Source: Campylobacter jejuni subsp. jejuni 414
Lineage (GTDB): Bacteria; Campylobacterota; Campylobacteria; Campylobacterales; Campylobacteraceae
Reading direction: 5' to 3'
Length of the DNA stretch: 64,000 bases
Assembly (NCBI GenBank): GCA_000163995.1
Contig: CM000855.1
Location: 1,608,440 to 1,672,439, forward strand
Part shown: positions 32,278-41,483 of the stretch, piece after piece
Numbering within the stretch: the stretch's first letter is position 1
Layout: every line of letters begins with the position of its first letter
Made by a program: the position numbers and the translations under genes
Notes under the pieces: model-generated
What the model was told of the DNA's origin: nothing
Database searches by the model: none
The model's input: only the letters and a program-made list of their open reading frames with translations

Positions 32278-33516
32278 TTAAACTCCATAAACATTAATTC
32301 TATGGCATGCATTATTGATATATCCTCCTGGATTCCATTGTGCTAAAACCATAGGTTGACTATTACCTTGACTATCGATAGCCCTTGCCCAAATTTCATA
32401 ATATCCTTTTGTTGGTATTGATATTTGAGTACTCCATTTTTGCCATGCTAATCTATTTAATGGTTTTTCTACCTTTGCTTTAATCCATGTTACACCATAA
32501 TCATTGCTTACATAAACTTCACTAACTTCAAGTTCTCCAGCCCAAGCTTTACCTCTAACTTCAAATTTTTTATTTGCTTTTATTTCAGAACCATTTTTGA
32601 TGTTAGTAATTACAGATCTTACAGGCATTGATTCTATGATTTTCATCTCACCTTTATAGTTAAAATCTCCTGGTTTTACTGGATTTACAGGAACTTTATA
32701 AGAACTTTCCATTTTTGAACCATCATGAATTTTATTTCTTACTGAAATTTTATAAAGCCATTTACCACTTGTACTTCCTGGATAACCACCACAAACAAGT
32801 CTAAGAGGATAGCCATTCTCATAAGGAATATCTTTTCCTTCATAAGCCCAAGCGATTAAAGTTTCATCTTGTAAAGCTTTAGAAATAGGGACACCTCTAC
32901 TAATAGGTGAAGTTTCTTCACCATTTAATTTTGTATCTATACCATAATATCCGATATAAACCGCATCATTTTTAATGCCACAATCTTGCAAAATATCTTT
33001 TAAACGCACTCCTGTCCATCTACCACAACTTACGGCGCCATATCCCCATTGAGTTCCTTTTGTGCTAGGTATGACTTCAGATCTACCGTTTCCACCACAC
33101 TCTAATGTTAAGGCATAAGAATAGGTTTTAAATTTCTTTTTTAAATCTTCTATGGTGTAAGAATTTTTATTGATAACACTTTCACCATCGATTTCTAAAG
33201 TCCAACCTTTATGAAGCCTTTCTTTTATCGTTTCTAAACTTGGTGCTAAACCATTATTTCTAACAAAGAAATTTTCAGGTTTGGTAAAATCAGAATCAAG
33301 AGCATAAATTTCAGTTTCTGCTGTTAGTGGTTTTTCGCCATGGTAGATAAGATCTTTTTTACCTTCTATTTTAAAATCAGGTAATTCTTTTGCTAAAGCC
33401 TTACTTCCTAAAAAATTCTCAAAAGAAAAATTTGACAATACACTTACACCAAGTAAACCAAATCCTACATTTTTTAGAAAATCTCTGCGATTTTCTTTAT
33501 TGTGTTTGTTTTCCAT
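32278..33516 (-). CDS. Sulfite:cytochrome c oxidoreductase, molybdoenzyme (SorA-type)
   Basis: The 412-residue periplasmic enzyme oxidises sulfite to sulfate. The N-terminus has a twin-arginine signal (NRRDFLKNVGFGLLG, residues about 9-23). The sulfite oxidase fold includes ALTLECGGNGRSEVIPS with the Mo-ligating Cys, GVRLKDILQDCG, and the late GKAWAGELEVSEVYVSNDYG dimerisation domain. Tat export fits a folded Mo-cofactor enzyme. It is followed by its cytochrome partner. Confidence 0.93.
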   Translation of the reverse strand: MENKHNKENRRDFLKNVGFGLLGVSVLSNFSFENFLGSKALAKELPDFKIEGKKDLIYHGEKPLTAETEIYALDSDFTKPENFFVRNNGLAPSLETIKERLHKGWTLEIDGESVINKNSYTIEDLKKKFKTYSYALTLECGGNGRSEVIPSTKGTQWGYGAVSCGRWTGVRLKDILQDCGIKNDAVYIGYYGIDTKLNGEETSPISRGVPISKALQDETLIAWAYEGKDIPYENGYPLRLVCGGYPGSTSGKWLYKISVRNKIHDGSKMESSYKVPVNPVKPGDFNYKGEMKIIESMPVRSVITNIKNGSEIKANKKFEVRGKAWAGELEVSEVYVSNDYGVTWIKAKVEKPLNRLAWQKWSTQISIPTKGYYEIWARAIDSQGNSQPMVLAQWNPGGYINNACHRINVYGV

Positions 33517-33669
33517 TGAAATCCTTTATGTTTTTTCCATATTAGTATAACACAAAAAAAAAAAACAAGATAAAATCAATCTTTTTTATTAAAATTAATT
33601 ATTTTTGATAACTTTGATTTTGATAACACTTAATTCTATTTACTAGGAGATACAAGAAGTGAAATAACT

Positions 33670-33717
33670 ATGGAGTTACTATTGGTTTTAGGTAGTATTA
33701 TTGCTATATTTTTGTAA
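33670..33717 (+). other. 15-codon hydrophobic mini-frame, possible gene scar
   Basis: The 335-nt gap between the sulfite oxidase gene and gltB holds a run of A (33549-33560), the gltB promoter and this mini-frame, MELLLVLGSIIAIFL-stop, with AGGAG 20 nt upstream. I recall an antiporter-type gene between these two neighbours in laboratory C. jejuni; here it is missing. The frame may be its remnant or chance. Confidence 0.25.
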
Positions 33718-33794
33718 TTTATATAAATCTATTAAAATATTTTTTAATTTATTTATTTTTAAGATAAAAATTATATCGGTTTTTAAAAAATGTA

Positions 33795-33803
33795 TGCTAT
33801 AAT
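33795..33803 (+). promoter_or_regulatory. Extended -10 promoter of gltB
   Basis: TGCTATAAT lies about 48 nt upstream of gltB, with periodic A/T tracts before it in place of a -35 box, the usual Campylobacter sigma-70 arrangement. AAGGAGG precedes the start codon. Confidence 0.7.
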
Positions 33804-33850
33804 CCTTATAAAGCTAATAAAATTTAAATCAGTCTTATAAGGAGGGCAAA

Positions 33851-36800
33851 ATGGATTTAGAAAATATCCTAGAAAATAATCAAAGCATAGGTTTATATCA
33901 CCCAAAGAACGAACACGATGCCTGTGGTATCGCTGCAGTTGCTAATATACGCGGTATTGCCTCTTATAAGGTTATTTGTGATGCTTTAGAAATTTTGATG
34001 AATCTTGAACACCGAGGTGGTGCGGGAGCTGAAGAAAATTCAGGTGATGGGGCTGGGATTTTGATCCAAATTCCGCATGATTTTTTCAAAACCCAAGAAT
34101 TAGGTTTTGAACTTCCTAAAAAGGGTGATTATGCCGTAGCACAGATGTTTTTATCACCCAATACTGATGCAAAAGAAGAAGCAAAAGAGATATTTTTACA
34201 AGGTTTAAAAGATAAAAAACTTGAATTTTTAGGTTTTAGAGAAGTGCCTTTTAATCCTAGTGATATAGGTGCAAGTGCTTTAAAAGCTATGCCTTATTTT
34301 TTACAAGCTTTTGTGAAAAAACCGAGCAAAGTAAGTGCGGGACTTGAGTTTGAAAGAGTGCTTTATAGCACGCGTCGCCTTATAGAAAAAAGGGCTATAA
34401 ATGTGCCAAAATTTTATTTTTCAAGTTTTTCTTCACGTACTATAGTTTATAAAGGAATGCTTCTTTCAACTCAATTAAGTGATTTTTATCTTGATTTTAA
34501 AGATGTCAATATGAAATCAGCCATCGCCTTAGTGCATTCTCGTTTTTCGACTAATACCTTTCCAAGCTGGGAAAGAGCTCATCCAAACCGTTATATGGTG
34601 CATAATGGAGAGATTAATACCATACGTGGAAATGTTGATAGCATAAGTGCTAGAGAAGGTTTGATGCAAAGTGAGTATTTTGAAAATTTAAATGAAATTT
34701 TTCCTATCATAGCAAAGCCTAGTAGTGATTCTGCAATGTTTGATAATACTTTAGAATTTTTAGCTCTAAATGGTCGCACTTTAGAAGAGGCTTTTATGAT
34801 GATGGTGCCTGAACCTTGGCATAAAAATGAAAATATGGAAAGCAAAAAGCGTGCTTTTTATGAGTATCATTCTTTATTGATGGAGCCTTGGGATGGACCT
34901 GCTGCTATAGTTTTTACTGATGGAGTGATTATGGGGGCGAGTTTAGATAGAAATGGTTTTCGTCCTTCAAGATATTATCTTACAAAAGATGATATGCTTA
35001 TACTTTCAAGTGAAACAGGGGTTTTAAAATTAGATGAAAAAAATATCAAAGCTAAAAAACGTTTAGAACCCGGAAAACTTTTGCTTGTTGATACAGCAAG
35101 AGGTAGAGTTATAGCTGATAATGAAATTAAAGAGCATTATGCCAATGCTAAACCTTATAAAAAATGGCTTAAAAATTTAGTTGAACTTGAAAAACAAAAA
35201 AGTGGAGTTTATAAACATCAGTTTTTAAAAGAAGATGAGGTTTTAAAACTTCAAAAAGCTTTTGGTTGGAGTTATGATGAACTTAAAATGAGTGTGGCTG
35301 CTATGGCTGAAAATGGTAAAGAAGCTATAGCGGCTATGGGTGTGGATACTCCTTTGGCTATACTTTCTAAAACTTATCAACCTTTATATAATTATTTTAA
35401 ACAACTTTTTGCACAAGTAACTAATCCACCTCTTGATGCCATAAGAGAAGAGATCGTTACTTCTACAAGGATTTATCTAGGAAGTGAAGGGAATTTGTTA
35501 AAACCGGATGAAAATAATGCAAAACGCGTAAAAATAGCCTTACCTGTGATAAGCAATGAAGAACTTTTTGAAGTTAAGGCTTTAAATAAATTTCAAGTTA
35601 AAGAATTTTCTATACTTTATAATTATTCTAAAAAAACTTTAGAAAAGGCTTTAGATGAACTTTGTGTTAAAATAGAAGATGAGGTTAAAAAAGGTGTTTC
35701 TATCATTATTTTAAGTGATAAAGGAGTAGATGAAAAAAATGCTTATATCCCTGCTTTGCTCGCTGTTTCTGGAGTACATAACCATCTAGTAAGAAAAAAT
35801 TTAAGAACACATACAAGCCTTATCATCGAAAGTGGTGAGCCTAGAGAAATTCATCATTTTGCATGTCTTTTAGGTTATGGTGCAACTGTTATTAATCCTT
35901 ATTTGGTTTATGAGAGCATACAAAAACTCATTGCTAATAAAGATTTAAATTTAAGCTATGAAAAAGCGGTAGAGAATTTCATCAAGGCAAGTTCAAGCGG
36001 TATAGTCAAAATTGCTTCTAAAATGGGAGTTTCTACCTTGCAAAGCTATAATGGTTCTGCACTTTTTGAGTGTTTGGGTTTAAGTTCTAAAGTGATTGAT
36101 AAATACTTCACTTCTACAACTTCACGCATTGAAGGTATGGATTTAGAAGATTTTGAAAAGGAACTCATTGCTTTACACAAACACGCTTTTAATGATACAC
36201 ACAAGGCTTTAGATTCTAAAGGGATTCATGGTTTTAGAAGTTCTAAAGAAGAACATTTAATCGATCCGCTTGTGATTTTTAATCTTCAGCAAGCTTGTCG
36301 TAACAAAGATTATAAAAGTTTTAAAAAATACTCGGCTTTAGTAGATGAAAAACAAGTTAATTTGCGTTCTTTGATGGAATTTGATTTTAGTGAAGCTATC
36401 AGCATAGATAAGGTTGAAAGTGTAGAAAGTATAGTTAAACGCTTTAGAACAGGGGCTATGAGTTATGGTTCTATTTCTAAAGAAGCACACGAGTGTTTAG
36501 CACAGGCTATGAATAAAATAGGTGCTAAGTCAAATTCAGGCGAAGGCGGTGAGGATGAAGAACGCTATGAAATTAAAGATGGAGTGGATAAAAACTCAGC
36601 CATTAAGCAAGTAGCAAGTGGGCGTTTTGGTGTGGATTTAAATTACTTAAGTCACGCAAAAGAAATTCAAATCAAAGTCGCTCAAGGTGCAAAACCAGGA
36701 GAAGGTGGGCAACTAATGGGCTTTAAAGTCTATCCTTGGATAGCTAAGGCTAGACATTCTACTGCAGGTGTGACACTGATTTCTCCACCTCCTCATCATG

Positions 36801-38341
36801 ATATTTATTCTATAGAGGATTTAGCCCAACTTATTTATGATTTAAAAAATGCTAACAAAGACGCTAAAATTTCAGTAAAACTTGTAAGCGAAAATGGTAT
36901 AGGAACAGTTGCTGCAGGCGTGGCTAAGGCAGGAGCGAATTTAATCCTTGTTTCAGGTTATGATGGAGGCACAGGTGCAAGTCCTAGAACTTCCATACCG
37001 CATGCAGGAATTCCTTGGGAGTTAGGTTTGGCTGAAACGCATCAAACTTTGATTTTAAATAAGCTTAGAGATAGGGTAAGATTAGAAACCGATGGAAAGC
37101 TTATGAATGGGCGTGATTTAGCCATAGCAGCACTTTTAGGGGCTGAAGAATTTGGCTTTGCAACTGCACCTTTGATTGTCATGGGTTGTACGATGATGAG
37201 AGTTTGTCATCTAAATACCTGTCCTTTTGGTATAGCTACTCAAGATACAGAACTTAGGGGTCGTTTCAAAGGCAAAGTAAATGATGTGATAAATTTTATG
37301 TATTTTATAGCCGAGGAGCTTAGGGAGTATATGGCAAGACTTGGTTTTGAACGCCTTGATGATATGATAGGTCGTGTGGATAAACTCCGCCAAAAAAGTG
37401 TGCAAGGTAAAGCAGGAAAGCTAAATTTAGATAAAATTTTAAAATCCTTGCCTACTTATAATAGAACTGCTGTGCATTTTAAAGACTATAAAGACAATAA
37501 GCTTGAAAAAACGATTGATTATAGAATTTTACTTCCACTTTGTAAAAATGCTGTGGAGAAAAAAGAGTCTATCAAGCTTTCTTTAGAGGTGGGAAATCAG
37601 AGTCGAACTTTTGCAACTATGCTTTCAAGTGAAATTTTAAAAACTTATGGAAAAGATGCTTTAAATGAAGATAGTATCCATATCAAAGCTATAGGCAATG
37701 CGGGCAATAGCTTTGGGGCGTTTTTGTTAAAGGGTATTAAACTTGAGATTATAGGCGATAGCAATGATTATTTAGGCAAGGGCTTAAGTGGTGGTAAAAT
37801 CATAGCAAAAATTTCAAATGAAGCCACTTTTTCACCTGAAGAAAATATCATTGCAGGAAATGCTTGTTTATACGGAGCTACAAAAGGTGAAGTGTATTTA
37901 GATGGTATAGCTGGGGAAAGATTTTGTGTAAGAAATTCAGGAGCTTTAGCTGTGGTTTTAGGAACAGGAGTGCATGGTTGTGAATATATGACAGGTGGGC
38001 AAGTTGTAGTTCTTGGAGATGTGGGTGCGAATTTTGGCGCAGGTATGAGTGGGGGCGTTGTTTATATCTTTGGAAGACACAATGAAGCTCATGTAAATAC
38101 TGAGCTTGTAGATATTAAAGATCTTAATGCCAAGGATGAAAAAGAATTAAAAGCCGTGATAGAAAAACATATTACTTATACAGATTCTAAAAAGGCTAAA
38201 GATATACTAGAAAAATTTGACAAGAAAGACTTTTTTAAAGTTATGCCAAGAGATTATGAAAAGATGTTAAAAATGCTTGATCTTTGTAAAAATGAAAAAG
38301 ATCCAAATTTAGCAGCATTTTTGAAAATCACACAAAAATAA
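33851..38341 (+). CDS. gltB: Glutamate synthase large subunit
   Basis: GltB makes glutamate from glutamine and 2-oxoglutarate. The 1496-residue protein has an N-terminal Ntn amidotransferase domain whose nucleophile is Cys25 (HDACGIAAVAN), released by propeptide cleavage. The FMN synthase domain has EGGEDEERYE and GGTGASPRTSI. The [3Fe-4S] cysteines lie in CTMMRVCHLNTCPFG (about 1118-1132). The C-terminal part is the beta-helix GXGXG domain. It is followed by gltD after 9 nt; I recall an extra gene between the two in NCTC 11168, which is absent here. Confidence 0.97.
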   Translation: MDLENILENNQSIGLYHPKNEHDACGIAAVANIRGIASYKVICDALEILMNLEHRGGAGAEENSGDGAGILIQIPHDFFKTQELGFELPKKGDYAVAQMFLSPNTDAKEEAKEIFLQGLKDKKLEFLGFREVPFNPSDIGASALKAMPYFLQAFVKKPSKVSAGLEFERVLYSTRRLIEKRAINVPKFYFSSFSSRTIVYKGMLLSTQLSDFYLDFKDVNMKSAIALVHSRFSTNTFPSWERAHPNRYMVHNGEINTIRGNVDSISAREGLMQSEYFENLNEIFPIIAKPSSDSAMFDNTLEFLALNGRTLEEAFMMMVPEPWHKNENMESKKRAFYEYHSLLMEPWDGPAAIVFTDGVIMGASLDRNGFRPSRYYLTKDDMLILSSETGVLKLDEKNIKAKKRLEPGKLLLVDTARGRVIADNEIKEHYANAKPYKKWLKNLVELEKQKSGVYKHQFLKEDEVLKLQKAFGWSYDELKMSVAAMAENGKEAIAAMGVDTPLAILSKTYQPLYNYFKQLFAQVTNPPLDAIREEIVTSTRIYLGSEGNLLKPDENNAKRVKIALPVISNEELFEVKALNKFQVKEFSILYNYSKKTLEKALDELCVKIEDEVKKGVSIIILSDKGVDEKNAYIPALLAVSGVHNHLVRKNLRTHTSLIIESGEPREIHHFACLLGYGATVINPYLVYESIQKLIANKDLNLSYEKAVENFIKASSSGIVKIASKMGVSTLQSYNGSALFECLGLSSKVIDKYFTSTTSRIEGMDLEDFEKELIALHKHAFNDTHKALDSKGIHGFRSSKEEHLIDPLVIFNLQQACRNKDYKSFKKYSALVDEKQVNLRSLMEFDFSEAISIDKVESVESIVKRFRTGAMSYGSISKEAHECLAQAMNKIGAKSNSGEGGEDEERYEIKDGVDKNSAIKQVASGRFGVDLNYLSHAKEIQIKVAQGAKPGEGGQLMGFKVYPWIAKARHSTAGVTLISPPPHHDIYSIEDLAQLIYDLKNANKDAKISVKLVSENGIGTVAAGVAKAGANLILVSGYDGGTGASPRTSIPHAGIPWELGLAETHQTLILNKLRDRVRLETDGKLMNGRDLAIAALLGAEEFGFATAPLIVMGCTMMRVCHLNTCPFGIATQDTELRGRFKGKVNDVINFMYFIAEELREYMARLGFERLDDMIGRVDKLRQKSVQGKAGKLNLDKILKSLPTYNRTAVHFKDYKDNKLEKTIDYRILLPLCKNAVEKKESIKLSLEVGNQSRTFATMLSSEILKTYGKDALNEDSIHIKAIGNAGNSFGAFLLKGIKLEIIGDSNDYLGKGLSGGKIIAKISNEATFSPEENIIAGNACLYGATKGEVYLDGIAGERFCVRNSGALAVVLGTGVHGCEYMTGGQVVVLGDVGANFGAGMSGGVVYIFGRHNEAHVNTELVDIKDLNAKDEKELKAVIEKHITYTDSKKAKDILEKFDKKDFFKVMPRDYEKMLKMLDLCKNEKDPNLAAFLKITQK

Positions 38342-38350
38342 GGAGTAAAA

Positions 38351-39796
38351 ATGGGAAATGCAAGAGGTTTTTTAGACTTTAAAAGAATGGATTTTAAAAA
38401 AATTGCTCCTAAAGAAAGGGTTTTAAATTATAAAGAATTTACTATGCTTTTGGATAAAAAAGAACAAGAAATTCAAGGCGGGCGTTGCATGGATTGTGGT
38501 GTGGCCTTTTGTCATGTGGGTGTGATGAGTGAAGGAAAAGATGTGGGTTGTCCTTTAAACAATCTCATTCCTGAATGGAATGATCTTATTTATCGTTCTT
38601 TATGGGAAGAAGCTTATGAAAGACTTGATCTTACTAATCCTTTTCCTGAATTTACCGGTCGTGTTTGTCCCGCTCCTTGTGAGGATTCTTGTGTGTGTGC
38701 GATAAATGGTGTAAGTGTGAGTATTAAAAATAATGAACTGGCTATCATAGAAAATGCTTTTAAAGAAAATTTAGTAAGAGTAAATAAACCTAAGCAATAC
38801 AATGGCAAAAAAATCGCTATCATAGGAAGTGGGCCTGCTGGGATTGCTTGTGCTAATACTCTAAATTCACTAGGTTATAAAGTAAGTGTTTTTGAAAGAA
38901 GTGATAAAATAGGCGGACTTTTGATGTATGGTATCCCTGATATGAAGCTTGATAAAAGTATAGTTCAAAGACGGGTGGATTTGCTTAAAAAAAGTGGGAT
39001 TGAATTTAAAGTAAATGAAAATATAGACAGCAAAGATAAGGTTTCAAAACTTCTAAAAGAATTTGATGCTTTGGTGCTTTGTACAGGAGCAAGTAAGCCT
39101 ATAGATCTTGATATAGAAGGTAGAAAGCTAAAAGGGGTTGAATTTGCTCTTGATTTTTTAACGCAAAATACCAAAACCTTGCTAAAAACAGGTAAGGGTG
39201 CAGATACGGCCAAAGGTAAAAATGTCTTGGTTATAGGAAGCGGGGATACAAGTGTGGATTGTATTGCTGTGGCGACAAGACAAGGGGCTAAATCTATAGT
39301 GCGTTTTGAAAGAAGTCCAAAAAGACCTTTGCAAAGAAGCCAAAACAATCCTTGGCCTTTAAAAGCTGACATTTTTACTACTGATTATGGTTTAGAAGAA
39401 GCTATTGCTGTATATGGCAAAGATCCTAGAGAATATCAAAAAATGACAAAGAAATTTTTAGGAGAAACTCATGTAGAAGGCGTTGAAGCAAATGATTTAA
39501 AACGCGAGTTTAAAGAAGGCAAGGCTATAAATGTTGAAATTCCAAATTCTAAAAAAACTTATAAAGCGGATTTAGTACTTTTAGCTATGGGTTTTAGCGG
39601 GTGTGAAGAAGCTATCGCTAAAAATTTCGGAGTGAAATTAGATGAGAAAAACAACATAAGCACAGAAAATTTCCAAACCACTCATAAAAAAATCTTTGCT
39701 TGTGGAGATGCTAGAAAAGGACAATCTTTAGTTGTTTGGGCTATAAAAGATGGTATAGAATGTGCTTTGAGTTTGCATCAAAATTTAGCAAAATAA
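38351..39796 (+). CDS. gltD: Glutamate synthase small subunit
   Basis: GltD passes electrons from NADPH to GltB. The 481-residue protein has N-terminal Fe-S cysteines (CMDCGVAFCHVG and GCPLNNLIPEW, about residues 38-75; then CPAPCEDSCVCAINGV). The FAD-binding GSGPAGIACANTL (about 156-168) and NADPH-binding GSGDTSVDCIAVA follow. It ends one base before the convergent rnhB. Confidence 0.97.
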   Translation: MGNARGFLDFKRMDFKKIAPKERVLNYKEFTMLLDKKEQEIQGGRCMDCGVAFCHVGVMSEGKDVGCPLNNLIPEWNDLIYRSLWEEAYERLDLTNPFPEFTGRVCPAPCEDSCVCAINGVSVSIKNNELAIIENAFKENLVRVNKPKQYNGKKIAIIGSGPAGIACANTLNSLGYKVSVFERSDKIGGLLMYGIPDMKLDKSIVQRRVDLLKKSGIEFKVNENIDSKDKVSKLLKEFDALVLCTGASKPIDLDIEGRKLKGVEFALDFLTQNTKTLLKTGKGADTAKGKNVLVIGSGDTSVDCIAVATRQGAKSIVRFERSPKRPLQRSQNNPWPLKADIFTTDYGLEEAIAVYGKDPREYQKMTKKFLGETHVEGVEANDLKREFKEGKAINVEIPNSKKTYKADLVLLAMGFSGCEEAIAKNFGVKLDEKNNISTENFQTTHKKIFACGDARKGQSLVVWAIKDGIECALSLHQNLAK

Positions 39797-40393
39797 TCAT
39801 AAAAGTTTAAAACTTTTGCGGTGGAGTTTGCAAATTCCAAATTTGGCTATAAGTTCTTTATGAGCTTTTGTGCCATAGGCTTTGTTTTTTTCAAATTCAT
39901 AACAAGGAAAGTCTTTAGCTAAGAAATTCATCACCCTATCTTTACTAACTTTTGCAAGTATGCTAGCTGCACTTACTTGCAAAATGCTAGCATCGGCTTT
40001 GATTTGTGTTTTTATTCCGTTTATACCTAGGTTGGTGTTCCCATCATATAAGAAGTTATTTTCTGTTTTAAAATGCTTTTTTATAAGCTTTAAGCCCGTT
40101 TTTAAACAAGTGCTTAAGCCTAGTGCGTCGATTTGTTCTGAAGAAAAAGCAAGTATGAGATAGCTTGAATTTTTGATGATGATTTCATAAAGTTCTTCGC
40201 GTTTTTTTTCGCTTAGTTTTTTAGAATCACACAACCCATCAAGTTGTTTGTTCAGTTTGCAAGCTGCCATCATCATAGGACCTGCTAAAGCACCGCGTCC
40301 TGCTTCATCAATACCGATTAAATTTATATCAAATTCGTTTAAAAGTTCTTTTGTATCAAATAAAGTTTTCAAATTTTTTAAAAAGAATGGCAA
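39797..40393 (-). CDS. rnhB: Ribonuclease HII
   Basis: RNase HII removes ribonucleotides and RNA primers from DNA. The 198-residue protein has the family active site: IGIDEAGRGALAGPM (Asp and Glu, about residues 27-41), DSKKLSEKKRE, and later DASILQVSAASILAKVSKDR. YGTKAHKELIAKFG follows near the end. It is convergent and adjacent to gltD, and 11 nt downstream of the ComEA-like gene. Confidence 0.95.
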   Translation of the reverse strand: MPFFLKNLKTLFDTKELLNEFDINLIGIDEAGRGALAGPMMMAACKLNKQLDGLCDSKKLSEKKREELYEIIIKNSSYLILAFSSEQIDALGLSTCLKTGLKLIKKHFKTENNFLYDGNTNLGINGIKTQIKADASILQVSAASILAKVSKDRVMNFLAKDFPCYEFEKNKAYGTKAHKELIAKFGICKLHRKSFKLL

Positions 40394-40404
40394 AAAACGC
40401 CCTT

Positions 40405-40644
40405 TTATTCTACTGTGATATCATTTTTGATTTTTTCAAAAAGCTTATCACCTATGCCTTGAACTTTTTTAATATCATCAATACTTGTAAAATTTGCTTC
40501 TTTGCGGTATTCTAAAATCGCTTTAGCCTTAGCTTCGCCAATGCCATTTAAACCTTTTAATTCTTTGAGTGTTGCGGTGTTGATATTTACAGCACCAAAG
40601 AGAAAAGTTGTTAAAACAAAAAATAAAAATAGTAATTTTTTCAT
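40405..40644 (-). CDS. ComEA-like helix-hairpin-helix DNA-binding protein (Cj0011c-type)
   Basis: The 79-residue protein has a Sec signal peptide (MKKLLFLFFVLTTFLFGAVN) and one ComEA-type double helix-hairpin-helix: INTATLKELKGLNGIGEAKA followed by DDIKKVQGIGDKLFEKIKND. It is probably periplasmic and binds DNA without sequence preference. Published work on C. jejuni Cj0011c assigns a role in natural transformation. It shares the strand with rnhB. Confidence 0.9.
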   Translation of the reverse strand: MKKLLFLFFVLTTFLFGAVNINTATLKELKGLNGIGEAKAKAILEYRKEANFTSIDDIKKVQGIGDKLFEKIKNDITVE

Positions 40645-40710
40645 TTTCTCATCCTTTGATTAAAAATAATTATAACACTATACTTAAAAAAAAGATAAGA
40701 ATTTCTTAAT

Positions 40711-41326
40711 TTAGCCCAAAAATTCGCGTTTAAAATATTCTTTTGGTGCTTTACATAAAGGACAGGCTGCTGGAGTTTTTTTACCACGGTGTATATATCC
40801 ACACACTTCACAAACTCATAATTCTTTTTCAAGCATTTTTTTAAGTGCTAAATATTCTCTTTCGTGTTCGATTTCTACTTTACCAATAGCTGTAAATAGT
40901 CTTTCTATAGCTTTTTTACCTTCATCTTCGGCAATTTTTGCAAAATTTGGATACATGGTTGTATGTTTATAATTTTCTCCTTTTATAGCATTTACTAAAT
41001 TTTAGTAGTCACTTCTAAAGGTTTACCATCAACGATTTCATGGTAAGCTTTAAATTCTGCTCTTGCGTGCCATTTTTCATTTTTGGCTGCTTCTCTAAAA
41101 TGTCTAGCAACTGCATGTCAACCTTCTTCGGCCACGTCAGCAAATAAATGCATTTGTTTCTTGCCATAGATTTGCCCGCAAAAGCTTTCATTAAATTTAG
41201 TGCAGTTAAATCCGTAGTGATGCACTGCGTTTCTTCACTACAACAACTAAGTTTACCGCCACCCACATTTTGAACTTCTACTTCATTGCCACATTTTTGG
41301 CATTTATAGGTTTCATATTGTCTCAT
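40711..41326 (-). pseudogene. rrc: Desulforubrerythrin (Rrc), multiply disrupted
   Basis: The parent protein is a cytoplasmic iron peroxidase with a desulforedoxin, a ferritin-like and a rubredoxin domain. The 5' part, MRQYETYKCQKCGNEVEVQN through SMARNK, is readable. Then a -1 shift near 41148 leads into LFADVAEEG, followed by TGA in place of an expected Trp codon (41118-41120). The frame resumes with HAVARHFREAAKNEKWHARA. A -1 shift in the T4 run at 41000-41003 follows, then NLVNAIKGENYKHTTMYPNF. A second TGA replaces Trp (40816-40818), before VCEVCGYIHRGKKTPAACPL and CKAPKEYF. Four lesions plus several substitutions show real decay rather than one read error. Confidence 0.88.
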
Positions 41327-41359
41327 TTTAACTCCTTTTTGATTATCAAAAAGCATTGT

Positions 41360-41365
41360 ATTATA
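41360..41365 (-). promoter_or_regulatory. -10 box of the rrc pseudogene
   Basis: TATAAT on the minus strand lies about 34 nt upstream of the rrc start codon. The promoter seems intact although the gene is broken. Confidence 0.5.
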
Positions 41366-41450
41366 AAAAATATTTTTATCAATTAGTAATTTTTATTATT
41401 TATTAAAATGTATATCAAAATAAATTTCACAAAAATTAAGCTTTGCTAAA

Positions 41451-41456
41451 TATAAT
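41451..41456 (+). promoter_or_regulatory. -10 box of ilvD
   Basis: TATAAT lies 27 nt upstream of the ilvD start, with a CAGGAGTT ribosome binding site between them. It is divergent from the rrc promoter. Confidence 0.6.
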
Positions 41457-41483
41457 TTTAAAAAATTATTATCAGGAGTTACA

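Noticed and set aside
33549..33560. Long A-run as a phase-variation tract
   Set aside because: It lies between genes, downstream of the -10 regions I can see, and A-runs are common in this genome; no frame or spacing is changed by it.
40641..40832. 63-codon minus-strand frame MKKNYEFVKCVDIYTV
   Set aside because: It is an out-of-frame reading through the rubredoxin part of the rrc pseudogene.
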